A stretch of DNA of 64,000 nucleotides from Planomonospora parontospora (GCA_014647935.1 BMQD01000015.1:1-64000); one strand, 5' to 3'. Positions 9,421-19,249 are shown, counted from the first letter of the stretch. Numbers and translations: made by a program. The notes: generated by a model from the sequence alone, not told the origin.

Positions 9421-9836
9421 CCGCCGGTCTCCGGTGGAACCGTACGGTATCAACCGGATCACACAGGAACGCGGGTGCGGTTCAACGGCGGCCCGCGCCG
9501 GGATGGGGTCGTCGTCGCGGCGGGCCGCCGTCCGGCCGGTACTCGAAGTGCCGCCGCTCGTCGTCGTAGACGCGGTGGAGGCCGCAGCACGGCGAGCACC
9601 GGCGTGACCGCGGCGTACAGCCGGTCCCGAGGCCGAGGCGGGATGGTGCGTGGTTCGTTCATGACGAATTACGATTGGCACCGGATGCGCGCGTCGTCAG
9701 CCTCATGTCACCGTTCGCCGACGGCCGCCGCCGTCGGCGCGACCGTGACACGACCATGACACGGCGCGGACCGGGCGGGGACACGGCCGGACGACAGTGG
9801 ACGGGACCGACCGGCGGACGAGTTACGGAGCGTGCT
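9421..9836. other. Intergenic region with possible broken small ORF
   Basis: 416 bp. On the minus strand an ATG at 9662 opens a frame reading PRPRDRLYAAVTPVLAVLR. One frame over, immediately after it, the DNA reads LHRVYDDERRHFEYRPDGG. Both halves look more protein-like than the surrounding frames, so this may be a short gene with a frameshift, or chance. The remainder holds the promoter region of the response regulator operon. Confidence 0.25.
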
Positions 9837-10526
9837 GTGAAATCCGGGGGCGTGTCGCGGGTGCTGCTGATCGAGGACGACCCGGCCGTTCGGGAGGGCC
9901 TCGAGCTGGCCCTGACCCGGCACGGGCACCGGGTGCGCGCGGTGGACTCCGGTGAGCAGGGACTCGACCGGCTGCGTACGGACCTCCCCGACGTCGTCGT
10001 GCTCGATCTCATGCTGCCCGGCATCGACGGGTTCGAGGTCTGCCGCCGCATCCGGGCCGCCGGTGAGACACCGATCATCATGCTGACCGCGCGTGGCGAC
10101 GACATCGACGTGGTGGCCGGACTGGAGGCGGGCGCCGACGACTACGTGGTCAAGCCGGTGCAGCCCCGGGTGCTCGAGGCGCGCATCCGCGCGGTCCTCC
10201 GGCGGATCGGCCGGGACCAGGCGGAGCTGGAGCGGCACGGGGACCTGACCATCGACCGGGCCGGGCTGGTGGTCGCCAACCGCGGCGTGCCGGTCGGCCT
10301 CGCCCCCACCGAACTGCGCCTGCTGCTCGAGCTCTCCGGCACGCCGGGCCGGGTGCACAGCCGCCAGCAGCTGCTGGAGTCGGTGTGGGAGCACGGGTAC
10401 TTCGGCGACTCGCGCCTCGTGGACGCATGCGTGCAGCGGCTGCGCGCGAAGATCGAGGACGACTCGGCCGCACCCGTCTACGTGCAGACGGTGCGTGGGT
10501 TCGGGTACCGGTTCGGGCCGGTGTGA
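9837..10526 (+). CDS. OmpR/PhoB-family response regulator
   Basis: 229 residues from a GTG at 9837 with CGGAG upstream. The receiver domain starts RVLLIEDDPAVREGL; the phosphoacceptor is Asp57 in VVVLDLMLPGIDGFEV; the switch residues are in IIMLTARGD and the conserved Lys in DDYVVKPV. The C-terminal winged-helix domain carries LAPTELRLLLELSGTPGRVHSRQQLLESVW and ends VYVQTVRGFGYRFGPV, the standard OmpR pattern. The histidine kinase follows eight bases after the stop, so the pair is an operon. The regulated targets cannot be told from the sequence. Confidence 0.93.
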   Translation: MKSGGVSRVLLIEDDPAVREGLELALTRHGHRVRAVDSGEQGLDRLRTDLPDVVVLDLMLPGIDGFEVCRRIRAAGETPIIMLTARGDDIDVVAGLEAGADDYVVKPVQPRVLEARIRAVLRRIGRDQAELERHGDLTIDRAGLVVANRGVPVGLAPTELRLLLELSGTPGRVHSRQQLLESVWEHGYFGDSRLVDACVQRLRAKIEDDSAAPVYVQTVRGFGYRFGPV

Positions 10527-10533
10527 GCCGCGG

Positions 10534-12039
10534 GTGGCACCTTGGCCGAGTCTGGGGCTGCGGGCCCGCCTGTCGTCCGCGTTCGCGCTGCTGTGCGTGG
10601 TCACCACGGTGGCGGTGGCCGGCGGGATCTACGTCCAGGCCCGCAACGCCATCCTGCAGAGGACCCAGGACGCCGCGGTGCAGGCGATGATGAGCCGCCT
10701 GCAGGCGCTCTACCCGCTGCGGAGTCCGGCGCCGGACCGGGCCGAGCTCGGCGGCATCGCCGGCGCCGTGAGCGACGGGAACGTCTTCGCCGTCGCCTTC
10801 CACCGCGGCGAGCACTCACCGGCCGGCCCGCCCCCGGAGCGCCCCGGCGCCCCGGTCCCCGGTCCGCCGCCGGAGCACCGGAGGCCGGGCGGCGCGCCGG
10901 TCCTGGACCTCGGGGTGATCTCACCGCAGCTGCGGCGGACGGTGGCCGGCGGCGACGTCGCGTGGCAGCGCGTGGTTTGGCGGGACGCCCCCTTCCTGAT
11001 CATCGGCACGCCGTTGCTGATCACCGAGCGGGACCGGACGACGCGGTCGTCCGGCATCGAGGTCTACGTCGCGCGCAGCCTGCTTCCCGAACAGCGCAGC
11101 ATCGACGGGCTCGCCGTACGCGCCTGGCTCACCGGCGGGGCGGCCCTGGCGTTCGCGGTCGTCCTGGCGTCGCTGGCCACCCGCGGCGTGCTGCGCCCGG
11201 TGCGCGAGCTCGGCCGGGCGGCGCGCCTGCTGGGCGAGGGCGAGCTGCGCACCAGGATCGCGGTCCGCGGCTCCGACGAGCTGGCCGACGTGGCGCGCAC
11301 GTTCAACACCACCGCGGCGGAGCTGGAACGGCACGTCGAGCAGCTGCGCCAGATGGAGGCCGACGCCCGCCGGTTCGTGGCCGACGTCTCCCACGAGCTG
11401 CGCACCCCGCTGGCCGCGCTCGCCGCGGTCGCCGACGTCCTCGACGAGGAGGCGGCCCGGCTGCCCGAACCCGCCGGCAGGGCCGCCAGGCTGGTCAGCC
11501 AGGAGACGCTCAACCTCACCGCTCTGGTGAACGACCTCATCGAGATCAGCAGGTTCGACTCCGGCGTCGCGGCCCTCGCCCTGAACGAGGTCGACGTGGC
11601 CGAGCTGGTGCACGCGACCCTGCGCGCCCGCGGCTGGTCGGAGGCGGTGCGCACCGAGCTCCCGCCCGGGGTGGCGGCACCGCTGGACCCGCGCCGGGTG
11701 GACGTCATCCTCGCGAACCTGGTCGGCAACGCCCTGCGGCACGGCGAGCCGCCGGTGTCGGTACGGCTCTCCGCCGACCCGCACCGGATCGCTCTGGAGG
11801 TCAGCGACCACGGGCCGGGCCTCGACGAGACGGTGCTGCCGCACGTGTTCGACCGGTTCTACAAGGCCGGCGCGGCCAGGGCCAGGTCCGAGGGCAGCGG
11901 TCTCGGCCTCGCCATCGCGCGGGAGAACGCGCGCCTGCACGGGGGCGACCTCACCGTCACCAACGCCGTGGACGGCGGCGCCGTGTTCACGCTGCGCCTG
12001 CCGCGCCGGGCACACGATCCGGACGGGGGCCCCGAGTGA
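10534..12039 (+). CDS. HAMP-domain sensor histidine kinase
   Basis: About 501 residues from GTG 10534. It has an N-terminal membrane segment ([21 protein letters not shown]), a proline-rich extracytoplasmic sensor of about 150 residues, and a second membrane segment ([18 protein letters not shown]). A HAMP linker follows ([22 protein letters not shown]). The dimerisation domain carries the phospho-His in [16 protein letters not shown], and the ATPase domain has the N box [10 protein letters not shown], the G1 box DHGPGLDE and the G2 box GSGLGLAIA. It is coupled to the upstream response regulator and overlaps the next small gene by four bases (GTGA). The signal sensed is unknown. Confidence 0.92.
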   Translation: MAPWPSLGLRARLSSAFALLCVVTTVAVAGGIYVQARNAILQRTQDAAVQAMMSRLQALYPLRSPAPDRAELGGIAGAVSDGNVFAVAFHRGEHSPAGPPPERPGAPVPGPPPEHRRPGGAPVLDLGVISPQLRRTVAGGDVAWQRVVWRDAPFLIIGTPLLITERDRTTRSSGIEVYVARSLLPEQRSIDGLAVRAWLTGGAALAFAVVLASLATRGVLRPVRELGRAARLLGEGELRTRIAVRGSDELADVARTFNTTAAELERHVEQLRQMEADARRFVADVSHELRTPLAALAAVADVLDEEAARLPEPAGRAARLVSQETLNLTALVNDLIEISRFDSGVAALALNEVDVAELVHATLRARGWSEAVRTELPPGVAAPLDPRRVDVILANLVGNALRHGEPPVSVRLSADPHRIALEVSDHGPGLDETVLPHVFDRFYKAGAARARSEGSGLGLAIARENARLHGGDLTVTNAVDGGAVFTLRLPRRAHDPDGGPE

Positions 12040-12197
12040 GGACCGGGCCGCCTCGCCGCGTGCTCGCCGCGGGTCTCGTAGCGCTCATCGCGGTGGCCGG
12101 CTGCGGCGTGCGGCCCAGCGACGTCATCCCCGCAGGCGACCCGCCGAGCGGACCCGTCGCACCGACCACCGCGGTCACCCTGCCGGGGTCACCGTAG
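12036..12197 (+). CDS. Small lipoprotein, possibly a truncated GerMN-type lipoprotein (53 aa)
   Basis: A GTG at 12036 overlaps the kinase stop (GTGA) and opens a 53-residue frame. It has a basic start (RTGPPRRV), a hydrophobic stretch ([14 protein letters not shown]) and a lipobox with Cys at residue 24, followed by [18 protein letters not shown]. Actinobacterial two-component operons often end in a lipoprotein. From memory, the CGVRPS opening resembles the start of longer GerMN-type lipoproteins, so this copy may be a remnant cut short by the stop at 12195. A hairpin begins three bases after the stop. It could also be a genuine small lipoprotein that modulates the kinase. Confidence 0.55.
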   Translation: MRTGPPRRVLAAGLVALIAVAGCGVRPSDVIPAGDPPSGPVAPTTAVTLPGSP

Positions 12198-12199
12198 TC

Positions 12200-12223
12200 G
12201 GGGCCGGTCACAAGGCCGGCCCC
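12200..12223 (+). terminator. Hairpin terminator after the two-component operon
   Basis: GGGGCCGG (12200-12207) and CCGGCCCC (12216-12223) pair perfectly around an 8-base loop, directly after the lipoprotein stop. No U-tract follows, as is common in actinomycetes. Confidence 0.6.
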
Positions 12224-12374
12224 GGAAGCCGCCCGGGGCGGCGGTGGCGACCTGTCGTCGTACACCGTTGCGCTCGGCCCTTCGGCGGCACCTTTGCCCG
12301 GCTGCCCGGGCGAAGATGCGCCACTGCCTTTAGGGGCTGGGTTGTGGGTGGTTCCTGGTCGGGTTTTTCATACC

Positions 12375-12394
12375 ATCTACTTTACAATGTAGAT
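12375..12394. promoter_or_regulatory. Operator-like palindrome overlapping a possible -10
   Basis: ATCTAC (12375-12380) and GTAGAT (12389-12394) form a perfect inverted repeat with an 8-base spacer in an unusually AT-rich patch. The spacer contains TACAAT (12383-12388), a good -10 hexamer, so a bound repressor would block it. The rest of the interval from 12224 to 12523 shows nothing else. The LLM oxidoreductase starts about 130 bp downstream. Confidence 0.4.
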
Positions 12395-12523
12395 TAAATA
12401 CTTGCTTCGATCCCATGAGACATCCGGTTTCTCCGCAGATGCCCTGTGCGCGGGGGCCTTCTCCAGAGATGATGCGATCACGGACATGAGGAACCGGTGA
12501 TCGCGAGAAGCGAGGAGGCGTTC

Positions 12524-13561
12524 GTGCGTCTGGGATTCAGCATCGGCACCCTGGGGCCTGTCGCGTCCGCTCCCGACGAGCATCTCAAGCTCGTCGCCGA
12601 GGCCGAGCGGCTGGGGTACGAGTCCGTCTGGGCCTCCGAGGGGTACGGCGCCGACCCGGCGACGACGCTGGCCTGGCTGGCGGCGGGCACCGAACGCGTG
12701 GAGCTCGGCAGCGGGATCATCCAGATATCCGGTCGCACCGCCGTCGCCACCGCCATGGCCGCGGCGACGATCGACCGGCTGTCCGGCGGCCGGTTCCGGC
12801 TGGGCCTGGGCACCTCCGGCCCTCAGGTGACGGAGGGCTGGCACGGGCGGCGCTACGAGCGTCCGCTGGCCCACCTACGCGACTACGTCCAGGTGGTGCG
12901 GACCGCGCTGGCCGGCGAGCCCGTGCGCCACGCGGGCCCCACCCTCCATCTGCCCCTGCCCGACAGCCGCGGCAAGGCGCTGAGCATGGCCATCGGGCCG
13001 GTACGGCGGCCGCTGCCGATCCATCTGGCGGCCATGGGGCCCAAGGCGATCGCCCTCGCCGGTGAGATCGCCGACGGCTGGCTGCCGATCCACTTCCCGC
13101 CCGAGCACGTGGCCGAGTCCCTCGGCCGACTGCGCTCGGGGGCGGCCCTGGCCGGGCGCGACCCGGCGGAGATCGCCGTCTCCCCCATGGTGATGGCGAT
13201 GGTGGACGAGGACGCCGACTACGCCCGCGACGTGGTGCGCCCGATGCTCGCGCTCTATCTGGGCGGCATGGGCAGCAGGGAGGTCAACTTCTACAACCGG
13301 CTGGCCCGGCGCCTGGGCTTCGCCGCCGCGGCCGCCCGGGTGCAGGACGCCTACCTCGACGGCGGGATGGGCGAGGCGATGGAGGAGCTGCCCGACGACC
13401 TGGTGGACGCGCTGGCGCTGTGCGGCACTCCGGGGCGGGTGCGCGAGCGGCTGGAGGCCTACCGCGAGGCGGGGGCGACGGCCCTCGTCGTCGGGTTGAA
13501 CGCGCCGACCCTGGACGACCGCCTGGAGCAGCTCGGCTGGCTGGCCGAGCTGAACTCCTGA
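12524..13561 (+). CDS. LLM-class F420-dependent oxidoreductase
   Basis: 345 residues of the luciferase-like monooxygenase fold. The opening MRLGFSIGTLG, then LVAEAERLGYESVWASEGYGADPATTLAWLAAGTERVELGSGI and DRLSGGRFRLGLGTSGPQV are characteristic of F420-binding LLM enzymes. The C-terminal part has the usual ALCGTPGRVRERLEAYREAGATALVV closure. I choose GTG 12524 because GAGGAGG lies six bases before it; a GTG at 12497 would add nine residues. The substrate is unknown. It converges on the PKS gene across a strong bidirectional hairpin, so it is probably just outside the biosynthetic cluster, although a tailoring role is not excluded. Confidence 0.85.
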   Translation: MRLGFSIGTLGPVASAPDEHLKLVAEAERLGYESVWASEGYGADPATTLAWLAAGTERVELGSGIIQISGRTAVATAMAAATIDRLSGGRFRLGLGTSGPQVTEGWHGRRYERPLAHLRDYVQVVRTALAGEPVRHAGPTLHLPLPDSRGKALSMAIGPVRRPLPIHLAAMGPKAIALAGEIADGWLPIHFPPEHVAESLGRLRSGAALAGRDPAEIAVSPMVMAMVDEDADYARDVVRPMLALYLGGMGSREVNFYNRLARRLGFAAAAARVQDAYLDGGMGEAMEELPDDLVDALALCGTPGRVRERLEAYREAGATALVVGLNAPTLDDRLEQLGWLAELNS

Positions 13562-13573
13562 CAGGTGCCCGCG

Positions 13574-13600
13574 GGTTCCGGGAGGTCGTCTCCCGGAACC
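13574..13600. terminator. Strong bidirectional hairpin between LLM gene and PKS
   Basis: GGTTCCGGGAG (13574-13584) and CTCCCGGAACC (13590-13600) form a perfect 11-bp stem with a 5-base loop, midway between two convergent genes. It marks the left end of the NRPS-PKS cluster. Confidence 0.75.
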
Positions 13601-13687
13601 TGCAGGCAGCCCGCCGCTCCGGTGAGGGAAGGAGGAAACGGCGGGGAAAGGGCGGACCGGCGGACCGCCCCTCCAGAGCGGGCCGGG

Positions 13688-16600
13688 TCAGCCCGGCGTG
13701 GCGGTCCGGGGCTGGCGGACGATGGCGGCCGGAGCCGCCTCCTTGGCGGCCCCCTTCGCCCGCATCTCCTCGACGAGCGCCGCCATCCCCGTCACCGTGG
13801 GGACCTGGAACAGGGTCCGCATGGGGAGCTTCACCCCCGCCTTCTTGCGCAGCAGCGCGATGAGCTGGACCGCGACGAGCGAGTTGCCGCCGAGCTCGAA
13901 GAAGTCGTCCTCCACGCCGACCCGTCCCGCGCCGAGCACCTCGCCCCAGAGCCCCGCCAGCATGCTCTCGGTCTCGTTGCGGGGCGCGACGTAGCCGTCC
14001 GCGCTCCCCCCGCCGCCGTCCGCCGCCAGGTCCAGCTCCTCGGCCACGGTCTCCTGGGTGAGCTCGCGCACGCCCGCCACGAACTCCGCCAGCGCGGTCG
14101 CGTTGACGACCGTCTGGGGTCCCAGGTCCGCGGCGAGCAGCCGCCGGAAGGCGTCCGCGCCGCCCGCGGGCGAGATGCCGCGCTGTGCCCCCTCCAGGTC
14201 CACGCCCGCCCCGGCCGCCGCGGACTCCTCGGCCACGACGGGCTGCTCCGCCGTCTGCCGGGCGCCCTCCCCGACGGTGGCGGCGACCGCGCCGGTGTCG
14301 ACCCGGCGGAGCACGAAGTCGGAGACGTCGGCCAGGACGCGGCCGTCGTCCCCGTAGAGCGTCAGGTCGACGGAGACGATCTCCCCTCCCCCGGTGTCCC
14401 GGTGCCTGGCGTGGCTCCAGACCCGCTCCTGCAGCGGTGCGTGCACGGTGATCCTGCCGTAGCCCAGCGGCAGGTAGCTGTGCTCGCCCGCGGCGCTGAC
14501 GAACGCGGTCGCCTCGTCGAGCAGGGCCGGGTGGAGCCCGAAGCGGCCGAGCTCCGCGGCGACCTCGGGCGCCGCCTCCAGCAGGGCGAGCTCCTCCTCC
14601 TGCCCCAGGTGCACCGCGCGCAGGCTCCGCCAGCGGGGTCCGAAGGCGACCAGGCCGGACGCGGAGGCGAACATGTCCGCCGCTTCGCCGCGGGAGCCGT
14701 ACGAGCACCGGTCCCGCAGCTCGGCCAGGTCCGCGGCCTGCGCGTCCGCGGGCACCCACGCCGCGCCGCCTCTGGCGTGCTGCCTGGTCGTCCCGCCGAC
14801 GACGCTGACCACCTCGAAGTCCACGCCGTCCCCCCCGGGCGAGAACAGCACCCGCAGCTCGGCCGAGGCGCCCTCGGCGACCGCCAGCGGCGCCACGAAG
14901 GCGACGTCGCGCAGCTCGACGGCGTGACCGGGCCCCGGAGCGGGCACGGTCGCCTCGAAGGCGTGGCGGACCGTCTCCAGGTAGCCGGTGCCGGGCAGCA
15001 CCGGCTCCCCGGCGACGCGGTGCTCGGCCAGCAGCCAGTGGGTGTCCGGGGAGACCGTCCCGGAGGTCCAGGGCAGCCGGTCGGCGGAGTCGTGCCGGTG
15101 GGTGAGCACGGGATGGTCCAGCGGGCTGACCCGGTCGCCGCGCTGCAGCGCCCGGAAGGCCACCGGCGCGGCGACCTCGGCGGCCATGCCGACCTCCAGC
15201 CAGGCGCCCCAGTTGACCGAGACCACCCGTCCGGGCCAGGTCTGCGCGTAGGCGTCGAGGAAGTTGTTGGCGGCGCAGTAGTCGACCTGGCCGAACCCGC
15301 CGGCCACCGCGGTCACCGAGGAGCACAGCAGCACGAAGTCCGGCTCCAGGTCGCCGAACGCCTCGCGGAGCGCGATGGTGCCGGCCAGTTTGGGGGCCAT
15401 CACCCGTTCGGCCTCCGCGCGCTCCTTGACCTCGGCCATGCCGCCGCCGGGCAGGCCGGCGGCGTGCACGATCCCGTCGATCCGGCCGAACCGCGCGAGC
15501 GCCTCGTCGCGGGCGCGCCGCACGCTCGCCGGATCGGTCACGTCGGTGGCCAGCACGAGCACCTCGGCACCCGCCTCCTCCATCCGGCGGACCGCCGCGA
15601 CGGCCCGGGCGGTCCGGTCCGTCCCGCCGGCGAGCGCCTCCCACTCCTGCCGCGGGGGCAGCCCCGAGCGGCCGAGCAGGACCAGCCGGGCCCGCACCCG
15701 CCGGGCCAGGTCCTCGGCCAGGGTGAGGCCGATCCCGCCGAGGCCGCCGGTGACGAGGTAGACGCCGCCCTCACGCAGCCCTTCCGGCGCACCGTCGCGG
15801 GGGGCCGGGGCGGCCACCGGGACGGGCTCGTACCCCCGCACCCAGCGCCGCCCGGACCGCAGCACCACCGGGGAGGGCGGCGTCCCCTCCTCGGGGGCGT
15901 CGAGCCGCGGGTCCCGGGCGAGCTCGGCCAGCACGGGACCGAAGCCGTACGGCACCGCCCCGGTTCCGGCGGGCTCCCCCGCCGCCCCCGCTGCCATCTC
16001 CGTGGTCTCCGCTGCGGCCTCCAGGTCGATGTGGCGGACCGACAGCCAGGGCGCCTCCAGGGGGACGACCTTGGCGATCCCGGCCACCGTCGCGTGCTCG
16101 GGGCGGCGCAGGTCGGGACCGAGCACGCCCTGCGTGCCCGCGGTCAGCACGTCCAGGTGCACCGCGGACTCCCGCTCGGCCGCCGCCAGCGCCTGGACGA
16201 GGGTGAGCAGGCTGAAAAAGCCGAGGTCCTGGGCGGCCAGCGTGCCGGCCGCGTCGCGGGCGGGCGGGCCGTCGAGCGCCCAGGCGTGGACGATCCGCTC
16301 CGGCACCCCGACCTCGGCGATCAGGGCCTCGTAGTCCTCCCGGGCACCGGGCCGGACCGTGATCCCGCCGTCGGCCGTGCGGCCGTACCGCTCTCCGGCG
16401 GCGACGGTCAGCACCTGCGTCCCGGCCGCGCGCAGCGCCGCCGTGAGCGGGGCGGCGGACGGGCCGGCGAAGACGAGGCAGCGCTCCGGCGCGGGCGCGC
16501 CGGATACGGGGACGGGATCCTGCCGCCAGGCGGGCAGGCTGAACCACTCCTCGACGGGGAGCGCGCCGGTGCGTGGCGGGACCGGGTAGATCAGCTGCGG

Positions 16601-19249
16601 GTCGGGCAGGATCGGCACCCAGTGGTGGGAGCGTTCGAAGGGGTAGCCCGGCAGCGGGACGCGGCGCCCGGGTGCGCCCGCGGCGTCCGGGTCGATCGCG
16701 ACGCCCGAGGCCCACAGGGCCCCGGCCGCGGCGTGGAGCACCTCCGCGTCCGGCTTGGGGTCCGCGGGGCCGGGCAGGCTCGCCAGCGGCGCCGGGGCGC
16801 CGGAGGGCAGCTGGGTCCTGGCCAGGCCGGCCAGCTGGCGGCCGGGGCCGCACTCGACGAGCCGCCACTCCCCCTCCGCCAGGAGGGTCGCCACGCAGTC
16901 GCCGAACCTGACCGCCTCCCGCAGGTGGCGGGTCCAGTAGGCGGGGTCGGTCGCGTCCTCGGCGGTGATCCACGTCCCGGTGACGTTCGACAGGAAGGGC
17001 AGGGCGGGGGCGTTGCGCGGGGTCGAGGCGACGACCTCGTGGAACTCCGCGAGGACGGGGTCCATCATGGCCGAGTGGAAGGCGTGCGAGGTGCGCAGCA
17101 CCGTGCCTCCGACCCCCTGCCCGGCCAGCCGCGCGCCGTACTCCTCGACCAGGCCGGTGGGCCCGGCCACGACGCAGGTGCCCGGCCCGTTGACGGTCGC
17201 GATCGACAGCCCGTCCGGCAGGTCCTGGCGGACCTCCGCCTCGTCCAGGCGGAGCGCGAGCATCGAGCCCGGCGGCATGCTCTGCATGAGCCTGCCCCGG
17301 GCGGCGACCACGTGCAGCGCGCCGGGCAGGTCGAAGACCCCGGCCACGGTCGCCGCGACGTACTCGCCGATGCTGTGGCCGATCATCGCGGCCGGTTCGA
17401 CGCCCCAGGAGCGCCAGAGGCGGGCCAGCGCGTACTCGACGGTGAACAGCGCGGGCTGGGTGAGCGCGGTCTGCCGGAGCCGCTCGTCGGCGGCCTCCCG
17501 CTCGCCGTCGCCGGGGAAGAGCAGGTCCCGCAGGTCGAGGCCGAGCTCGGCGCGGAGGATCTCGGCGCACTCGTCGACGGCCTGGCGGAAGACCTCCTCG
17601 GTCCGGTAGAGGCCGGACCCCATCCCGGCGTACTGCGCGCCCTGGCCGGGCAGCAGCCACGCCACCCGCGGCGCCGTGCCCGCCGCGCCCCTGACCAGGC
17701 GGCGGGGGTCGGTGAGCGCGCGGGCCGCGTCCTCGGTGTCGGTGGCGACGACGACCGCCCGGTGCTTCATCTCCTTGCGCCCGGTGCGCAGCGTGAAGGC
17801 CACGTCCGCCAGGTCGAGGTCGGCCGCGCCGGTCAGCCGGTCGGCGAGCCTGCCCGCCATGGCGTCCAGCGCAGCCGGGGTGCGGGCCGACAGCCGCAGG
17901 AGGTGGACCGGGCGGTCCTCGCGGGGGGCGGGCGGGACCGCCGGCGCCTGCTCGAGTACGGCGTGCGCGTTGGTGCCGCCGATGCCGAAGGAGCTGACCC
18001 CGGCCCTGCGCGGCAGGTCGCCGGTCTCCCACTTGGTCAGAGCGGACACGACATGGAAGGGGTTCTCGCCGAAGCCGATGCGGGGGTTGGGGCTGGTGTA
18101 GTTGAGGCTCGGCGGGATCATGCCGTGCTCGATCGACAGGACCGTCTTGATGAACCCGGCGATGCCCGCGGCGGGGCCGAGGTGCCCGATGTTGGTCTTG
18201 ACCGAGCCGATCCCGCACCAGCCGGTCTCGGCGGTGTCCCTGCCGAACACGCTCGACAGCGCGGCCACCTCGATCGGGTCGCCCAGGGAGGTGCCGGTGC
18301 CGTGCGCCTCGACGTAGGTGACGGTGCGCGGGTCGACGCCGGCCAGGTCGAGGGCCTGGGAGACCGCGACGGCCTGCCCCTCGACGCTCGGCGCCGAGAA
18401 GCCGACCTTGGTGGCGCCGTCGTTGTTGATGGCGTTGCCGATCACGATCGCCCGGACGTGGTCGCCGTCGGCGAGGGCGTCCGACAGCCGCTTGAGCACG
18501 GCGATGCCCCCGCCGCCGCCCCAGATGGTGCCCGCGGCGGAGGCGTCGAACGCCCTGCAGTGCCCGTCCGGGGCGTAGATGCCGTCCTGGTGGTACTGGT
18601 AGCCCCACTCGGGCGGCATCTCGATCGACACGCCGCCACTGAGCGCCATGTCGCACTCGCCGGACCGCAGCGCCTCGCAGGCCGTGTGGATGGCGACCAG
18701 CGAGGACGAGCAGGCGGTGTGCAGGGTGAGGCTGGGGCCGCGCAGGTCGAGCTTGTAGGACACCAGCGTCGACAGGTAGTCCGGGTGGTTGCCGGTGTAG
18801 ATGGCGAGGTTGCCGACGGAGGCGTGCGTCCTGCGGTCCCTGCGGATGAACATCCACTGGTACTCGTCGGAGCCGATCGCCCCGTAGACGCCGACCTCTC
18901 CCGGGTAGCGCGCGGGGTCGTAGCCGGCGTCCTCCAGGGCGCTGTGCGACAGCTCCAGGAACATCCGCTGCTGCGGGTCGCGCAGCTGCGCCTCGCGGGG
19001 GGACATGCCGAAGAAGGCGGCGTCCAGGGCGCCGTAGTCGTCGGCGATGGACGCCGCGCGCACGAAGTTCGGGTCGTCGAGCAGATAGTCGGGCACGCCG
19101 AGCGCGGCCTGCTCCTCCCGGGTGTAGAACCTGACCGACTCCACTCCGTCGACGAGGTTGCGCCAGAACGACGGGACGTCCGGAGCCCCCGGCATCCGGC
19201 ACGCGAGCCCGACCACCGCGATCGGCTCGACCGCGTATTCCTCGGTCAT
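13688..19249 (-). CDS. Type I polyketide synthase module KS-AT-KR-DH-ACP (1853 aa)
   Basis: One extension module. Ketosynthase: Cys180 in TACSSSL, His316 in EAHGTGT, His356 in KTNIGHL. Acyltransferase: Ser626 in GHSIGEY and HAFH at 722-725, the usual malonyl-CoA-selecting motif. After a structural KR half (~920-1150) comes the ketoreductase with NADPH loop TGGLGGIG (~1167), catalytic Ser1310/1311 and Tyr1324. Then a dehydratase-like domain with His1410 in HRVAGEPVLP and Asp1578 in LHPALLDEA, and a carrier domain with Ser1790 in FELGGNSL. The DH lies after the KR, which is not the usual DH-KR order. No thioesterase, so the chain must pass to another protein. The ATG overlaps the upstream NRPS stop by four bases (ATGA). 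Predicted result: one C2 extension, ketoreduction and dehydration to an alpha,beta-unsaturated thioester. Confidence 0.93.
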   Translation of the reverse strand: MTEEYAVEPIAVVGLACRMPGAPDVPSFWRNLVDGVESVRFYTREEQAALGVPDYLLDDPNFVRAASIADDYGALDAAFFGMSPREAQLRDPQQRMFLELSHSALEDAGYDPARYPGEVGVYGAIGSDEYQWMFIRRDRRTHASVGNLAIYTGNHPDYLSTLVSYKLDLRGPSLTLHTACSSSLVAIHTACEALRSGECDMALSGGVSIEMPPEWGYQYHQDGIYAPDGHCRAFDASAAGTIWGGGGGIAVLKRLSDALADGDHVRAIVIGNAINNDGATKVGFSAPSVEGQAVAVSQALDLAGVDPRTVTYVEAHGTGTSLGDPIEVAALSSVFGRDTAETGWCGIGSVKTNIGHLGPAAGIAGFIKTVLSIEHGMIPPSLNYTSPNPRIGFGENPFHVVSALTKWETGDLPRRAGVSSFGIGGTNAHAVLEQAPAVPPAPREDRPVHLLRLSARTPAALDAMAGRLADRLTGAADLDLADVAFTLRTGRKEMKHRAVVVATDTEDAARALTDPRRLVRGAAGTAPRVAWLLPGQGAQYAGMGSGLYRTEEVFRQAVDECAEILRAELGLDLRDLLFPGDGEREAADERLRQTALTQPALFTVEYALARLWRSWGVEPAAMIGHSIGEYVAATVAGVFDLPGALHVVAARGRLMQSMPPGSMLALRLDEAEVRQDLPDGLSIATVNGPGTCVVAGPTGLVEEYGARLAGQGVGGTVLRTSHAFHSAMMDPVLAEFHEVVASTPRNAPALPFLSNVTGTWITAEDATDPAYWTRHLREAVRFGDCVATLLAEGEWRLVECGPGRQLAGLARTQLPSGAPAPLASLPGPADPKPDAEVLHAAAGALWASGVAIDPDAAGAPGRRVPLPGYPFERSHHWVPILPDPQLIYPVPPRTGALPVEEWFSLPAWRQDPVPVSGAPAPERCLVFAGPSAAPLTAALRAAGTQVLTVAAGERYGRTADGGITVRPGAREDYEALIAEVGVPERIVHAWALDGPPARDAAGTLAAQDLGFFSLLTLVQALAAAERESAVHLDVLTAGTQGVLGPDLRRPEHATVAGIAKVVPLEAPWLSVRHIDLEAAAETTEMAAGAAGEPAGTGAVPYGFGPVLAELARDPRLDAPEEGTPPSPVVLRSGRRWVRGYEPVPVAAPAPRDGAPEGLREGGVYLVTGGLGGIGLTLAEDLARRVRARLVLLGRSGLPPRQEWEALAGGTDRTARAVAAVRRMEEAGAEVLVLATDVTDPASVRRARDEALARFGRIDGIVHAAGLPGGGMAEVKERAEAERVMAPKLAGTIALREAFGDLEPDFVLLCSSVTAVAGGFGQVDYCAANNFLDAYAQTWPGRVVSVNWGAWLEVGMAAEVAAPVAFRALQRGDRVSPLDHPVLTHRHDSADRLPWTSGTVSPDTHWLLAEHRVAGEPVLPGTGYLETVRHAFEATVPAPGPGHAVELRDVAFVAPLAVAEGASAELRVLFSPGGDGVDFEVVSVVGGTTRQHARGGAAWVPADAQAADLAELRDRCSYGSRGEAADMFASASGLVAFGPRWRSLRAVHLGQEEELALLEAAPEVAAELGRFGLHPALLDEATAFVSAAGEHSYLPLGYGRITVHAPLQERVWSHARHRDTGGGEIVSVDLTLYGDDGRVLADVSDFVLRRVDTGAVAATVGEGARQTAEQPVVAEESAAAGAGVDLEGAQRGISPAGGADAFRRLLAADLGPQTVVNATALAEFVAGVRELTQETVAEELDLAADGGGGSADGYVAPRNETESMLAGLWGEVLGAGRVGVEDDFFELGGNSLVAVQLIALLRKKAGVKLPMRTLFQVPTVTGMAALVEEMRAKGAAKEAAPAAIVRQPRTATPG

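Noticed and set aside
9459-9662. 67-codon minus-strand ORF upstream of the SRPBCC gene
   Set aside because: Only the first ~27 codons look protein-like and continuation needs a frameshift; kept as a note in the intergenic entry rather than as a gene.
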